Counted from the stretch's first letter, positions 1-12,290 are shown. The stretch is DNA of 64,000 nucleotides from Piper betle (GCA_033002965.1 JAURVB010012703.1:108752-172751), one strand, 5' to 3'. Made by a program: numbers and translations. The notes: generated by a model from the letters alone, not told the origin.

Positions 1-390
1 CTGGAATTTATGGAACTGTGTAATGAAAGCTGTGATGTTATTGATCTATTAAGGTAGGTGTCATGATTTAACAAAAACATTAAAATAAAATAAATTACAT
101 GAAAAAATAAAATCACCCTAATTCGGTTGTAAAAAACTAGAAAAAAAAAGACCCCACAAATACAGCGTTGACTACAGGAGTGGGCGGCGGACATAAAAAG
201 CTGCCAACCCCCGCCAAAACAAATTTTTAAGCCCTCGGCCAAAACGAATTACTCGCGAAAAGACAAAAGACAGCCAATATTTTAAGACTTCGCCACTTTT
301 TATGTACGCCGGCGGCGGGTCCATCCAAACAACCCGCTCCTCCTCCTTCTCCCCCAAGTATCCCCTCCCCACTGTTTCCTTCCACACTCA

Positions 391-3300
391 ATGGGGAAGG
401 CATCGAGCAGCCATGGCGAGCGGGTTCCCTCTTGACCTCCCAGGTAGAGTCATCTCTCAATCTCTTGTATCATCTATCAATGTTGTGATATATATATGTA
501 CAGACGAATAGCGTCAAATTTGAAGATGGGACTGTATTTGCTTGTGATAATTATGATCCATTGATTGTTTTTTTGATGTGTAGTTTTATTTCTTTTGATC
601 GTTCGTATCAATTATTCGACGAAATTGTGGGGTCTATTGGGATGTCCAGAATAGTTAGGTAGGAGTATATAGATGGGAACATTTTAGATAATCAATTCTA
701 CTTTGTTTTGAACTTTTTGGTATAGATTTGGGTAGGAATTAATAGATTGAATGTTTGGGTCTATCCAACGGTAGATTTTTGGGTATTATCTACTTCTGTT
801 TATTTATTGGAATGAGTTTGCTTTGTACTATTCGTACTCTACTAGTTACTGCGTAGGAAGGTGAATTTGCGTCGAGTGGCTGTTGATTGAATAGCCGAAG
901 CTGTCACATGAACACTTATAAATTGAGATGTTTATTAATGCTTTTATTTTGTAGGCTGATAATAAGAGGGAGGGCTATGGCTCGGTAAATGGTACTGATG
1001 ATTCATCTGTGAACAGTCACGCCGGGGATCTTGAACATGGTGATGCTGTCCAGGTATTGGTTTTTTGTAAATTTGGCTGTTTTTTGCAGTGTGGATTGTT
1101 TGTGTGACTTGAACATTCTTTTCTTTGATGCAGGCGGCTAATGTTGGATTTTGCAGGGTTCTTCGCCTGGTAAATGGTGGTTTTGTTCTTGCTACGCGTA
1201 TCTTACTTTAATTTAATTTGTTGCTTTCTTGACTGAATTGTAAAATCACACTTCTTGCAGGCCAAGCCTGACACGGGGAAGCTGATATTAGCCACCATTG
1301 CGTTGCTCATTGCCTCGACATCGAACATCATGATTGTATGTATCACCAGAACTGCTTCACGTTTTCTCTTTACTTTACCTTGAGTGCACATCCGCCTGTT
1401 GTTTGAATCCTTTCTCTTTACTGTACAGTTAAATTTTGTTATTGGAAAACAGAAACAGGCTATTGTGGTTTGTAGAGAATTATTTAGTTGGGAAAAGATG
1501 AACACTCATCATACTCTTTCGGACATACTATGAAACGCTCTATTTTACATAAACAATGACAGAAATTTTAGAATAATGTCACCATTTGAATCAAGTTGAT
1601 ACCTAGCAATAATGAGTTTTCCTCAATAACCAAATTTTAAATGTTATTTTTCTTGTTCATCACGAGGTTGTTATGTCCATATATACTGCTTAGATTACTG
1701 TGATGAGTGAAAATTTCAATGTTTTAATTCTTGTTGTGACTTCCTTTTTCCTGATATGTCCAGCCAAAATATGGTGGAAAGATAATTGACATAGTATCAA
1801 GAGATTTGAGCACACCTGAACAGCGGTCTGAAGCTTTGGAGGATGTGAAGCGGACTATATTAGACATCGTTCTGATAGTAGTGATAGGGTAAACAACAGT
1901 TTTTTACTCGTGTTTCATTTTTTAAATGAATTACATGCATTCCTCAAAGTAGTATTTTACATTTTCTCTATCAGTTAGAATATGTAATCACAAAATTAGA
2001 GGGCAAACCTATTTTATTATGTGGAAATTTGTTGCATTTTTAGTTTCTTGAACAAAAAGATATTCTACAGTCAAGAGAAGTGACGCAATAGGACCTTATC
2101 CCTGGTTTAAGAATTTGCGATTAGGGTGATAATGATGGTGATAGACAAAGAAATGGCATAAGAAATGACATCAAAGAAATGGGTTGGAAATATATGAAAG
2201 TATTTGTTAGATTTACCAACTTAAGCACCTTCATATTTTGTGATGCTGACCTGATATTTTATATTCTCAGTCTCTACACTATTATCTTGGGCAAGCTATT
2301 CATTGTTGACACTGTTAACAGTTCTTTAGTTTTCTTATTACCCTTTTGGAGCTTTCTAATGAAACAGATCTGTTGAATTTTTTATATTCATAGCTGCCAT
2401 TATAATCATTTTTATCTTTCACATTTCAGTTCTATATGCACTGCACTGCGTGCATGGCTTTTTTCATCTGCCAGTGAGAGAGTTGTTGCACGATTGAGGA
2501 AAAATCTATTTAGTCACCTTATTCAGCAAGTAAGACTCATCCAAACCCTTCTTAAATTCGGTTTAGAAGCAGTTCAGCTTATTTCTAGAGCTAATATGGC
2601 CGAACTTGCTTTTCAGGAAATTGCTTTTTATGATGTGACTCGTACTGGGGAGCTCCTTAGTAGGCTATCTGAAGATACCCAGATCATTAAAAATGCTGCA
2701 ACTACTAATTTGTCTGAGGCCCTGAGAAATGTTACAACTGCTTGCATTGGTCTTGTCTTCATGTTTGCAACATCTTGGAAGTTAACATGTAAGTTTGTGT
2801 TTCATTAGATGCATAATTGTAGAAATTATACAACAATTGTGATGTTGCATACAAAAATCATAATGAATGGTTCTTCTATGGTAAACTATTGGCAGTGCTA
2901 GCGCTGGCTGTTGTACCACTTATTTCAGTAGTCGTAAGGAAGTTTGGGCGTTTTCTTCGTGAACTTTCTCACAAGACCCAAGCTGCTGCTGCTGTAGCTG
3001 CTTCAATTGCTGAGGTTTTCATTTGACTTTCTTTGGCTGTTTCCAATATTTGTACTCTTATTTGTGTATGATTATGAAGTAATTGATTATTACTTAATAG
3101 AAGACAATTGATACGAATATTCTTCTATAGGAATCTTTTGGAGCTATTCGGACTGTAAGATCATTTGCTCAAGAAGAATATGAAATATCACGGTATTCTG
3201 AAAAAGTAGATGAAACCTTGCAGCTTGGGCTTAAACAAGCTGTAAGCATTTCCTCTTTGTTTGGAATTTCAAACATTTTTTAGTTGGAAAAATAATTATT

Positions 3301-5606
3301 GCGATGCTTATTCATAGTTTTCTTCCGCAGAAAGTTGTGGGCCTTTTTTCTGGAGGGCTTAATGCTGCCTCTACTCTGTCTGTAATAGTTGTAGTGATAT
3401 ATGGAGCAAGGCTTACAATTCGCGGCTCCATGACCACAGGCTCCTTAACTTCTTTCATTCTTTATAGCCTTACAGGTATCTTTCATTTTTGGATATTGCC
3501 ACTGAAGGCCTTCTAGATGGCATGACTTGTATCTTATTATTCTTTGATTAATCACAATTTAGTTGTTATTATTTAATTGGCATTGGAAGTTTGTGCTTTT
3601 CTTTGTCATCATTGGTCATACAGTAATTTTACTTTCTGAGTTTTGAGTCTCATTTTACTGTAACCAAACACTTCACCTCCCTTTTCTGCAGTTGGCTCTT
3701 CAGTGTCAGCATTGTCAGGATTGTATACAACAGCAATGAAAGCAGCAGGTGCAAGCAGAAGAGTTTTTCAGCTTCTTGATCGGGTATCGACCATGGAAAA
3801 GTCAGGCAAAAAATGTCCTTTCAGGTTAATTAACATCCAAAACTCCTTGGACGAAAATTTTATCACTGTATTAAGAGCTAAGACAACACATTTTAATTTG
3901 GTTGATGTTTAGTGAGTATGATGGAGACGTGGAAATAGATGATGTCTGGTTCGCTTATCCTTCTCGTCCAACCCATATGGTTCTTAAGGTATTTGTTTTG
4001 TTTGAGTGCCTATGGCGAGCTATATGTGATTGATTGTTGCACATATTATTAATATTCTTGCCCTTGTAAGGCTCCCTTTACTTGTTAAGGTTTAGGAAAG
4101 TCTTTAACCTTGAATTTGCAAGCTTGCAGACAGTCATACTTGTATGTTTTTTCCAAAATTCATTTATCTGAAGTTGTATTCTGTTATCCAGGGAATAACT
4201 TTGAAGTTGATGCCGGGTTCCAAAGTTGCTCTAGTTGGTCCAAGTGGTGGTGGAAAAGTAATACGATCATATACTGTGTACTGAGTGTTATCTATATTAA
4301 GTCATACTTTCAATATTGATTTGGAGTATTTTTCCTGCAGACGACTATAGCTAACCTGATTGAACGATTTTATGATCCTTTGAAAGGAAAAATTAAACTA
4401 AATGGGGTTCCTCTGGTCGAAATTTCTCACCAACATCTCCACAAGCAGGTAATCTTTGTTGTTGTGATTATTTTGCACTTTAAAAGTTGTCAATTATTAT
4501 TTTACAGTTCCTGCGAGTTATTATGTAGAAGCCCTGTAAGAGTGCAAAGCCATCCAATGTTTGACGTTGGAGTGGTGCTATATGCACCCAGGACTTTATG
4601 CCAATGGTAGTTGTTTTTGCCTGTTTTAACTATTTCCGCCAAGAGTTCTCTTCTTTCAAGGGTTGCTACAGGAAGAGCATTCACAATAAAAACTAGGGAC
4701 TTTGCCTCTTCATGGTTGAGTTTCATTAATTGTAAATAGAAAAAAACATATAATTATCATCAATCGCTCAAAATTCATGCTGCTGAGCCCCATCCTAGCT
4801 GGGAAAGGGGTTGATGATGATGATGAACTATTTTCACTCGGGGGCCAATTATTATTTATTATTGTTTACATTTGATTCTATTTGCCAGTAGATGGTTATT
4901 TGTGCTTTGAACTGTAGGTCAGCATTGTCAGCCAAGAGCCTGTACTTTTCAACTGTTCCATTGAAGAAAACATAGCTTATGGCTTAGAAGGGAAAGCAAA
5001 CATGGCCGACATTGAAAATGCAGCTGTAAGGATGATTTTCCATGTGTTCAAGTTGACAATAATTGATTAACTGGATTTTGAAAAATCTATGTCAAAAAAT
5101 CGCAGAAAATGGCCAATGCACACGAGTTTATATCCAAGTTCCCTGACCAATACAAAACCCACGTTGGAGAACGAGGTGTACGGCTTTCGGGAGGCCAGAA
5201 ACAAAGAATAGCAATTGCAAGAGCTTTGCTGATGAACCCAAAGATCCTCCTACTTGATGAAGCCACCAGCGCCTTAGATGCAGAAAGCGAATTTTTGGTT
5301 CAGGCAAGCATTACTTCTACAAATGGTTCTCGGCGTTAATCTGTTCATAATTTGTAGAGGCACCGCACCCAACAACTCTATATTTGATATATGCAGGACG
5401 CAATGGATTCATTGATGAAGGGTCGCACTGTTCTTGTGATAGCTCACAGGCTTTCTACAGTGAAGAGTGCAGATACAGTTGCAGTTGTATCAGACGGACA
5501 AATAGTTGAGAGGGGGACACACGATGAGCTCCTCAGCAAGGATGGTATCTACACCGCCCTTGTAAAGCGGCAACTACAAGGACCCAAAACTGATTCCTCA
5601 GTTTAA
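391..5606 (+). CDS. ALS1: Half-size ABC transporter, ALS1/ABCB27 (rice ABCB25) type
   Basis: Exons: 391-443, 955-1053, 1134-1169, 1261-1335, 1764-1888, 2430-2529, 2617-2788, 2896-3014, 3131-3241, 3331-3475, 3692-3824, 3913-3988, 4192-4257, 4341-4448, 4918-5025, 5106-5303 and 5397-5606; about 644 residues. One transmembrane domain (about residues 60-340) is followed by one nucleotide-binding domain. That domain shows Walker A GPSGGGKT (its GGK and T codons lie in adjacent exons), Q-loop [10 protein letters not shown], signature LSGGQ, Walker [13 protein letters not shown] and H-loop AHRLS. The C-terminal half is colinear with Arabidopsis ALS1 (ABCB27), a tonoplast half-transporter needed for aluminium tolerance; vacuolar placement is inferred from family. 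All exon phases agree from exon 2 on. Exon 1 is one base short: read from ATG 391 it hits TGA at 433, whereas one more C in the run at 426-428 would give the ERVPLL stretch and join exon 2 in frame. The ATG at 413 does not connect in frame either. The last intron has a GC donor. Confidence 0.93.
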
Positions 5607-6222
5607 CTTGGCAAAACTAAAACGAGGATCAAACCCCTCGAAGTTCCATCTCTACATCATTACTCCTCGCCACCACTTGGGCTGGTTTCCGGTCAGAGTG
5701 TCAATTTTACATAACCACATTATGGAATGGATAACTCTTGATATTCAATCAGAAGAGGTTGAAAGTATGCATGACTGAATAATGGCATATTTGCAAGAGA
5801 GAGGGACTTCATCATTTTATTTCAAAGCATATTAAATATGCATCTCCACTTTGTACTGGAAACCTTGAACAACATTTAACTATATAGATGCATGGAAAGA
5901 AAACAACTTGAAAGCAATCGTATCAAAATGCAATAGAGACCACTGCAACACTATTTAGAACTGCAAGCATATACATCTGCCTAGAGAGAACATATTATGA
6001 TTACCCAAGTGCAAGGAATATTATTTGCTTACGCGCAGAAAATGCATAGAACAAACTTGCATATATTAGGTTTCCCTGGAAAATGTGTTTAGCAAAGTTG
6101 CAACTTAGCACTTGAAATATAGTACTTATATTACAGGAACAGGTTCAATGAGGCTAGATCATACTTGTTCCATCCAAGTTCCTTCACACGGTAAGTTTTT
6201 TCATCCCTAAATCAACGAAGCA
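5607..6222. other. Convergent 3' intergenic region
   Basis: This is the space between the stop codons of the ABC transporter (+) and the SPIRAL1-like gene (-). It must hold both 3' untranslated regions. I see no other coding potential, and no sharp polyadenylation signal that I would commit to. Confidence 0.6.
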
Positions 6223-6721
6223 TCAGCTGCGATCACCACTGCCATCTCCAAAAAGATAACCAAGGGAAGAACCACCACCAGGGGCAGCATGAACCTTTGT
6301 TGAAGGGCGATCCTACAGACGTAGCTCAAAATGTTCAGAACAGGGTCACTAAGAAAAGAAAAACAGATTCAATAAACTACGGGCATTTTTCTTGATTATA
6401 TAGACCATATAATCAGGTATATGCTAAGCAAAAGGATACATTAATGAAGAGAAGCGAATATATTTTTTCCAAACAAAAGGAAAAGACCCATACTGTGATA
6501 AAGTTTCCAGAGTTCTGCCCTTCTGCTCTAAAATAGTTGTTAGTTGGGTCGCTTTTAATGCCTGCGGGAATCTGCTTTGCAATATCTACAGAAGTTGCTT
6601 CTGACGGTTTCTCTGAAGGTGTTGGAGTTGGGGAGGGCTTTGGAGCAGACTGAGATTCACCACTCCCAAACAGGTATCCAAGGGAGCTCTGTCCGCCGCC
6701 ACTGCTAACTCCACGACCCAT
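6223..6721 (-). CDS. SP1L: SPIRAL1-like microtubule-associated protein
   Basis: Two coding exons, 6721-6494 and 6312-6223, encode 105 residues. The protein starts MGRGVSSGGGQSSLGYLFG and ends with a second copy of the motif, APGGGSSLGYLFGDGSGDR. These duplicated N- and C-terminal motifs around a Pro/Ser-rich variable middle define the plant SPIRAL1 family, small proteins that decorate cortical microtubules and help keep directional cell expansion. Length and two-exon structure fit the family. The donor is ACA|GTATGG and the acceptor CTGTAG|GATCG, phase 0. Upstream on the minus strand, a likely acceptor lies about 20 bases before the ATG, so a 5' UTR intron reaching to a GC-rich leader near 7.80-7.95 kb is plausible but not proven. 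Confidence 0.93.
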
Positions 6722-8180
6722 GTTGAGGCTGAATTCCTATTCGAAAAGTTAAACCGACCATAAACGAAATAGCCAATAAGCAGCCGAAAAAGAAAATGAA
6801 CGCACTCAGAGAAGTAATTAAAACATAAAACAAAAGCCATCAAAACATTATAGAGCAATGCAGTTCAGCTTCCTGAAGGTGATTCACATTGAATAACCTT
6901 GGTGCTGGATCACCAACATTACATTGTTGGCGTCGGTCAGTTGAGAGCATATAGTATGTATATCCACACCAAAGAGACTATCACAGTTGACTCAAATTCA
7001 ACCAGTTTGAAGCTCTAACAAATTGAAGTTTAACACTATCAAACTAAGAAAATATTAGACTTTAATTAATTATACGTATGACAATAATCACTTTTGGCAA
7101 GTACTTATCAATTAACCCATAATTCTGATAATAAAACAAATACAATAAGCGTTATCTACAACATTGGACATGCACAACGCGTACAAAATTATACAACAGC
7201 ATCACATATATATGAACTAAAAAATTAAGTTACATGTAATCATTGTTAAAGCTTTCACACTCAAGTCTTCTTCCTCTACAAAAAATTACGTGCCTCACCA
7301 ATCAAAAAAGACGATCCCATCACCTAACAACAATGAATTAACTCAACTATTCAAAAAAAAAAAGACAACACTACTATTCCTCCTAGCATATATAGAGACA
7401 TTTCCCTCAAGAATCCTCCACCCTATCAACATTTACATCAGCAGCACTAAGCCAGCATCTACACCATGCTCCAACCCCAACTCATGCAAACCCAAAACCA
7501 CCCAAGTTCACCCCTTTACCACCCCTAAAACCATGAAAAAATCGCCTTTCCCACCGCCGCAACCCAGTATCTACGGCCAACCCCCTCCCCTCCTCCCACT
7601 CAAAATCCACACCCAAAACCACCCCCAACCATCACATTTCCAATCACATCATCAAAATCAAAGAGACAAGCAACAACCACACAGAAATGCCACCATCAGA
7701 TCAGCTCAAAGCAATTACCATTTCAAAACATGACAATCCAAAAAATAAAAAAGACGGTAACTTTAAAAAAGAAACGGGGATGAGGAAGCCAAAAGTCGTC
7801 AACTTTTGATAATCGGACCTGCGGCAGCGGCGGATCTCGGCGGGGGCGTCGGAGGAGGAGGACCCGAAGGATAGAAACAAGTCGGCGGGAGAAGAGGAGG
7901 GTATTGGCTGCAGGTGGTTCCAGCTGTCCCTTAAAATTTTTTTGGCTTAATTTAAATTTCAAATTTAATTTATTAAATTAATTAATTAAATTCTTTTTTT
8001 AAAAAATAATTTTCATGGATGTGGTGAGGTCCAACGGTCACCAAGTTTTGATTTTATGGTTTCTACCCGTTGTTTTAAATTAAATGGTAACAAAAAATTT
8101 AATTATTTTCAAAGGTAATTGCTGTTTTAATTATTGAAGGCATTGAAAATAGCGAAACTTTTACAGAAAACGTAGCGCAT
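6722..8180. other. 5' region of the SPIRAL1-like gene (probable UTR intron and promoter)
   Basis: No convincing coding exon. On the minus strand, 7810-7930 is a GC/pyrimidine-rich stretch resembling a plant 5' leader, and the intervening DNA down to 6745 has intron-like composition. A C/A-rich open frame on the plus strand at 7290-7733 is low-complexity and matches no family I know. The segment from 7930 to 8180 is AT-rich. Confidence 0.4.
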
Positions 8181-8187
8181 TGATCGC

Positions 8188-8213
8188 GGCCGTCGGATCG
8201 CGATCCGACGGCC
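8188..8213. repeat. 26-bp perfect GC-rich palindrome
   Basis: Arms of 13 bases (GGCCGTCGGATCG and its complement) meet with no spacer. The core resembles the two hairpins in the Mutator-like element at 49.5-50.2 kb (GCCGTTGGAT...ATCCAACGGC). It lies just upstream of a run of 12 C and the C-rich tract. Confidence 0.9.
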
Positions 8214-8226
8214 CACAACGAAAATA

Positions 8227-8930
8227 CCCCCCCCCCCCTACGGTCGACGAAACTTCCCGCCCGCCCAGCCGTTCCCGCGCCCCGTCACTTCCCACCCGCC
8301 GTTCCCGCACCTATTCCCGCCACTCGTCGATTCTATAAAGAGGGCCCACCACCGACCCGTCCAACCCATCCTTCGCTGCCCCCCACCCCGCGTCCCCGTC
8401 GTCCCCGCCCCTGCCCCCCCTTTCCTTCCCTCCCCTGTTCTCACAGAACCCGCCTGCCGCTGCTCCGCGGCACCGCCTGCCCCCGCCGCGCGCCCGCCCT
8501 GCCCCCTGTCGCCGCCCCCGGCCCCCGCGCCGTGCCCCACATCCCGCCCCTGCCAATCCTCCATCCCCTGTCTCCCCACCCCTGCCGCACCCCGCTCCCG
8601 CCCCCGCCGCCGTCTGTCGCCTGTTGCCCCCCACCGGTCCAAGCCCCCTACCCTCCCCCTCGCCGTCCCCCGGCCCCCGCGCTCTAACCCGCCTCCCACC
8701 CCCTGCCGCCCCTCCTTCCCCTGCCTCCCCACCCCTGCCGCCCCTCCCTCCCCTGCCCTTCCCACATTTGCCGCCACGCCCCCACTGCCCCTTGCCACGC
8801 CCGTCGCAGCCCTGCGTCGCATCCGCCCGCCCCCACTAACCCTTGCCCCGCCCCTCGCCGCCCTGCACCCCCATCCGCGCGCGGCCCCCTGCCACACCTG
8901 CGACACTGCAATAACCCGCCGCGGTCGTCC
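8227..8930. repeat. C-rich low-complexity tract
   Basis: The plus strand is strongly C-skewed with loosely repeated CCCCTGCCGCCC- and CCCGCC-type words, beginning at a run of 12 C. Long open frames here, for example 8906-8238 on the minus strand, encode only Gly/Arg/Ala-rich low-complexity sequence and are composition artefacts. The skew mirrors the G-rich tract at 11.75-12.29 kb on the other side of the transposase-like frame. Confidence 0.75.
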
Positions 8931-9220
8931 CGACTCGAGTCATAAAAAATTTGACTCGGTCACGCGCGAGTTTGCTAGTTTTGAATGGTAAAGTTAAAAT
9001 TTTTTTTCTGGGCTTCTGTGGCATATATTTATATTTGACGGTAAATTTATATTTTTCAGGTCACAGGGAGTCGAGGTCGCCAAAATTACATCTTTCAGAA
9101 TACGAAAATCAGGTTAGAGTTAAGTCTTTAAAAATATTTTGACTTAATTAAAGCATGTTTATTACGCTTATTTTAATTGAAAATAATCTTAGGTTTTATA
9201 AATTTTATATTTTTTTAAGA

Positions 9221-10582
9221 ATGGACAAGCTTGAAGATAAAGCATACGAGGAAGAAGATATAAGCAAAAATATTACAACAATTTATCCTATTGTAGAAGA
9301 TGAGTTCAAACCGAAGGTTGGGATGCAATTTGATTGTTTGGACGATGCACTCGATTTATACAGTAGGTATTCAAAAATGGCCGGTTTTGGTATACGTAAA
9401 CATAGTACAAACTATCATAAGAGAACAAAAGAGTTATGGTCGCAAGTATTCGTGTGTTCTAAAGAAGGTCATTTCAGAGAAGATGAGCGAAAAAGAGAAA
9501 TACCTGACAAAGGAAAAAAGAGAACTCATCCTATAATAAGAGAAGGTTGTCAAGCACGCATGAGGGTAACTAAGAATAAAGAGGGCATATGGAATGTCAT
9601 GTTTTTCGAAGAAGGAGATAGTCATGCACTCCTTACACCATCAAAAATTCAATTTCTCAGGGCACATAGGCATGTTACAAGTGTGCACCGAAACTTGATT
9701 GACCAATTCGGAGAGGCTAACATCAAAACTTCTCAACTAATGTCTGTGCTAGAAATTGAAGCAGGTGGGGCAGAAAATATTGGTTGTACAGAGATAGATA
9801 TTAGAAATGTGCAGAGAAAATATAGAAAGGAGATAAAGGAAATTGATGCCCAATTATTGATGGAACACTTCGAGGAAATGAAAGAAATGAATAACTCCTT
9901 TTTTTATTGCTATGAATTGGATGATGAGGGCAGATTAAAACATTATTTTTGGGCGGATGGAATTGCAAGGAAAAATTATCAGCTATACTCAGATGTGATC
10001 ATTTTTGATACAACATATAATACAAATAAATATTCACTTGTTTTTACCCCATTCACCGGAGCAAACCATCACAGGCAAACAATTACATTTGGAAGTGCAT
10101 TTTTGTGTAATGAGAAGACAGAATCGTTTGTGTGGCTTTTTGAAATATTTTTAAAATGCATGGATGGAAGGCATCCCGGGGCAATTGTTACTGACCAAGA
10201 TCCGGCAATGGATAAAGCAATTAAATTGATATTTCCTTCAACATATCATCGTCTTTGCATTTGGCATATCCTTAAGAAGGAGACTGAAAAATTAGGTGCA
10301 ATTGCTCACAGGAAGGAGTTTTATGAGCCATTCCACAGTTTAATTTATGGTGCGGAAAACGAAGAAGTCTTTGAATCACAATGGAGTGCACTAATGAAAG
10401 ACAATTGCGTAGTGGGAAATGAGTGGTTGAAATCTATATATGCAATTTGTCATGCTTGGGTGCCAGCGTATAGTAAAGGTATATTTTTAGCTGGTATAAG
10501 AAGTTCACAACGAAGTGAATCCCAAAACTCGTTTGAGTGGCATATCCTTCTTTTGATGTTTGTTATATATATATATTTGTGA
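9221..10582 (+). pseudogene. FRS: FAR1/FRS-type MULE transposase-like protein, C-terminally truncated
   Basis: The frame from ATG 9221 gives about 453 residues. The N-terminal part is a FAR1 DNA-binding domain (SRYSKMAGFGIRKHS, VCSKEGHF, GCQARMRV, and GDSHALL in place of the usual EHNH-L). A MULE transposase domain follows: FADGI-like WADGIARKNYQ, then VIIFDTTYNTNKYS, HHRQTITFGSAFL, FVWLFEIFLKCM, VTDQDPAMDKAI, HRLCIWHI and RSSQRSESQNS. The catalytic-type D of DTTY and D of TDQDP are kept. After SESQNSF the frame runs into unrelated sequence and stops; the rest of the domain and the SWIM zinc finger of full-length FAR1/FHY3 proteins are missing. It could be a broken MULE transposase or an FRS gene fragment; a missed downstream intron is possible, but I found no SWIM motif nearby. 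The A just before ATG 9221 follows a possible acceptor (TTTTTTTAAG), so an upstream exon may exist. Confidence 0.8.
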
Positions 10583-10849
10583 TTATTTTCCATATTTTGT
10601 TTTTAAATATATAGGCAAACATTTGTTCCATCTGAAAGTGGAGTCGTGGAGGCTATTTAGGGGTGTCGGCGGAGCGATGGCGATTGTCAAAGCAGTGATG
10701 CACTATGATATCTCCGAATTTGTAACTTGTTACCGAGAAATGTTATTTGCTTTAATCAAATTTCATACTTTTGTAACTTGTAAGTTTGTACTTGTAACTT
10801 GGTCTTGATTTTTGATTTATTTAAATATTATAAGAATATTAACTACAAT

Positions 10850-11720
10850 CGCGACCAAGTCAATTTTTTTAATTTAATATTATAAGAATATTAACTACAA
10901 TCTCCGGGCGGGGCCGGGGGCAGGGGCGGCTTGCAGGGTGGGGGCGGGGGCGAGGGCTGCGGGTCAGGACTCAATCCCGACTTACGTTAATATTACAAAA
11001 AAAATTAAATAAAATAATTTCGTAATAAAATCTTTATTCGATCCCGACTCGAGTTAAAATAATTTATTACGGAATTATTTTATTTTTGTTAAAATTTATT
11101 TTGTAATAAAATTTTATTCGGTAATAAAGTTATTTTGTAATAAAAACTTGACTCGGTCCCGCACATAATAGAGTAAGGTTTTTATTACAAAATTATTTTA
11201 TATTTTTAAATTTATTTCATATTATTGACTCGATCCCGACTCGAGTCAAGTTTTTATAACATTATTTTATTTTTTAAAATTTATTTTGTAATATTAGCTC
11301 GAGTTCGATTGAATAAAATTTTTATTACCAAAATACTATCCCCTGTTTCTTCCTCATTTGTTTAGGCGTGCCACCCCTGCCGGCGACCTTGCCGCCAGCA
11401 GCGCGTTGGCCAACAATGTCGCCGCCTTGGGGCTGGATAGGCCTGCTGGGAAATGTGCGGCACCGGTCTCGTGTGGGACCGAATAAAGTTTTTATTACAA
11501 AATTATTTTATTTTGTAAAATTTATTTTATAATATTAACTCGATCTCGTGCGAGATCGAATCAAGTATTTATTATAAAATTTTTTATTTTTTTAATTTAT
11601 TTCGTAATATTGGCTCGATCTCGTGCGAGATCAAATCAAGTATTTATTAAAAAAAATTTATTTTTAAAATTTATTTCGTAATATTAACTCGAGTCAGGGA
11701 CCGAGTAAAGTTTTTATTAT
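10850..11720. repeat. Degenerate AT-rich tandem repeats with ACTCGAGTC / GAGATCG palindromes
   Basis: Units of roughly 75-120 bp alternate an AT-rich stretch (TTTTTATTACAAAATTATTTTA, then AATTTATTTTGTAATATT) with a short GC-containing palindrome such as CCCGACTCGAGTC or TCTCGTGCGAGATC. At least six units are recognisable. A related piece, CCCGACTCGAGTCATAAAAA, lies at about 8929 on the other side of the transposase-like frame. Two short GC-rich blocks (10900-10970 and 11365-11465) interrupt the array. Confidence 0.75.
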
Positions 11721-11749
11721 GTTTTTAACCTCCCCTGTTCCCCCCGCTC

Positions 11750-12290
11750 TCTCTCGCCGCGCCACTCCACCGCCGGCGACCTCACCGCCGGCCACCCGCG
11801 AGGGGGGGCGGCGGGGGCTGGGGCGGAGGCTGCGGCGGCCGACGGGGGCAAAGGCAGTGGCCAGCGGGGGCAGGGAGGCCGGCTGGGGCAGGGGCGGCCG
11901 GCGGGGCAGGGGCTGGGCGGGGTCGGGGGCTGGGGGCGGGGTAGGGGCTGGGGCAGGCCAGGGAGCTGGGGCGGCCAGCGGGGGCGGGGGCAGGGGAGGC
12001 CGGTTGGGGCAGGCGGCGGGGTGGGGGCAGGGGCGGCCTGCGGGGCGGGGCTGGGACGGCTTGCGGGGCGGGGGCGGGGGCTGGGGCGGCCGGCGAGGGG
12101 GCTGGGCGGGGCAGGGCGCAGGGCAGGGCTGGGCGGGGGCAGGGGAGGCCGGCAGGGGCAGGGGCAGGGGCGGCAGGGGCAGGGGCAGGGGGCAGGGGCG
12201 GTTGGCGGGGCATGGGGCGGCGGTGGGCGGGGGTCGACGGCGGCCGGCGGGGGCGGCGACCGAAGGCTGAAAGTGGGGGGGGAAGAAATA
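11750..12290. repeat. G-rich low-complexity minisatellite
   Basis: The plus strand is made of GGGGCAGGGGCGGC-like words repeated with variation over about 540 bp, giving long but meaningless Gly/Arg- or Pro/Ala-rich frames on both strands. The skew is opposite to the tract at 8227-8930. Confidence 0.85.

Noticed and set aside
7290..7733. 147-residue plus-strand frame
   Set aside because: Pro/Ser/Gln/Asn/His low-complexity in what is probably the SPIRAL1-like gene's upstream intron; antisense to that transcript.
8238..8906. 222-residue frame on the minus strand (and overlapping frames)
   Set aside because: Encodes only Gly/Arg/Ala low-complexity sequence from a C-skewed tract; no domain, no splice support.
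11719..12270. 183-residue frame on the plus strand and 143-residue frame opposite
   Set aside because: Both come from the same G-rich minisatellite; long frames on both strands are expected from composition.
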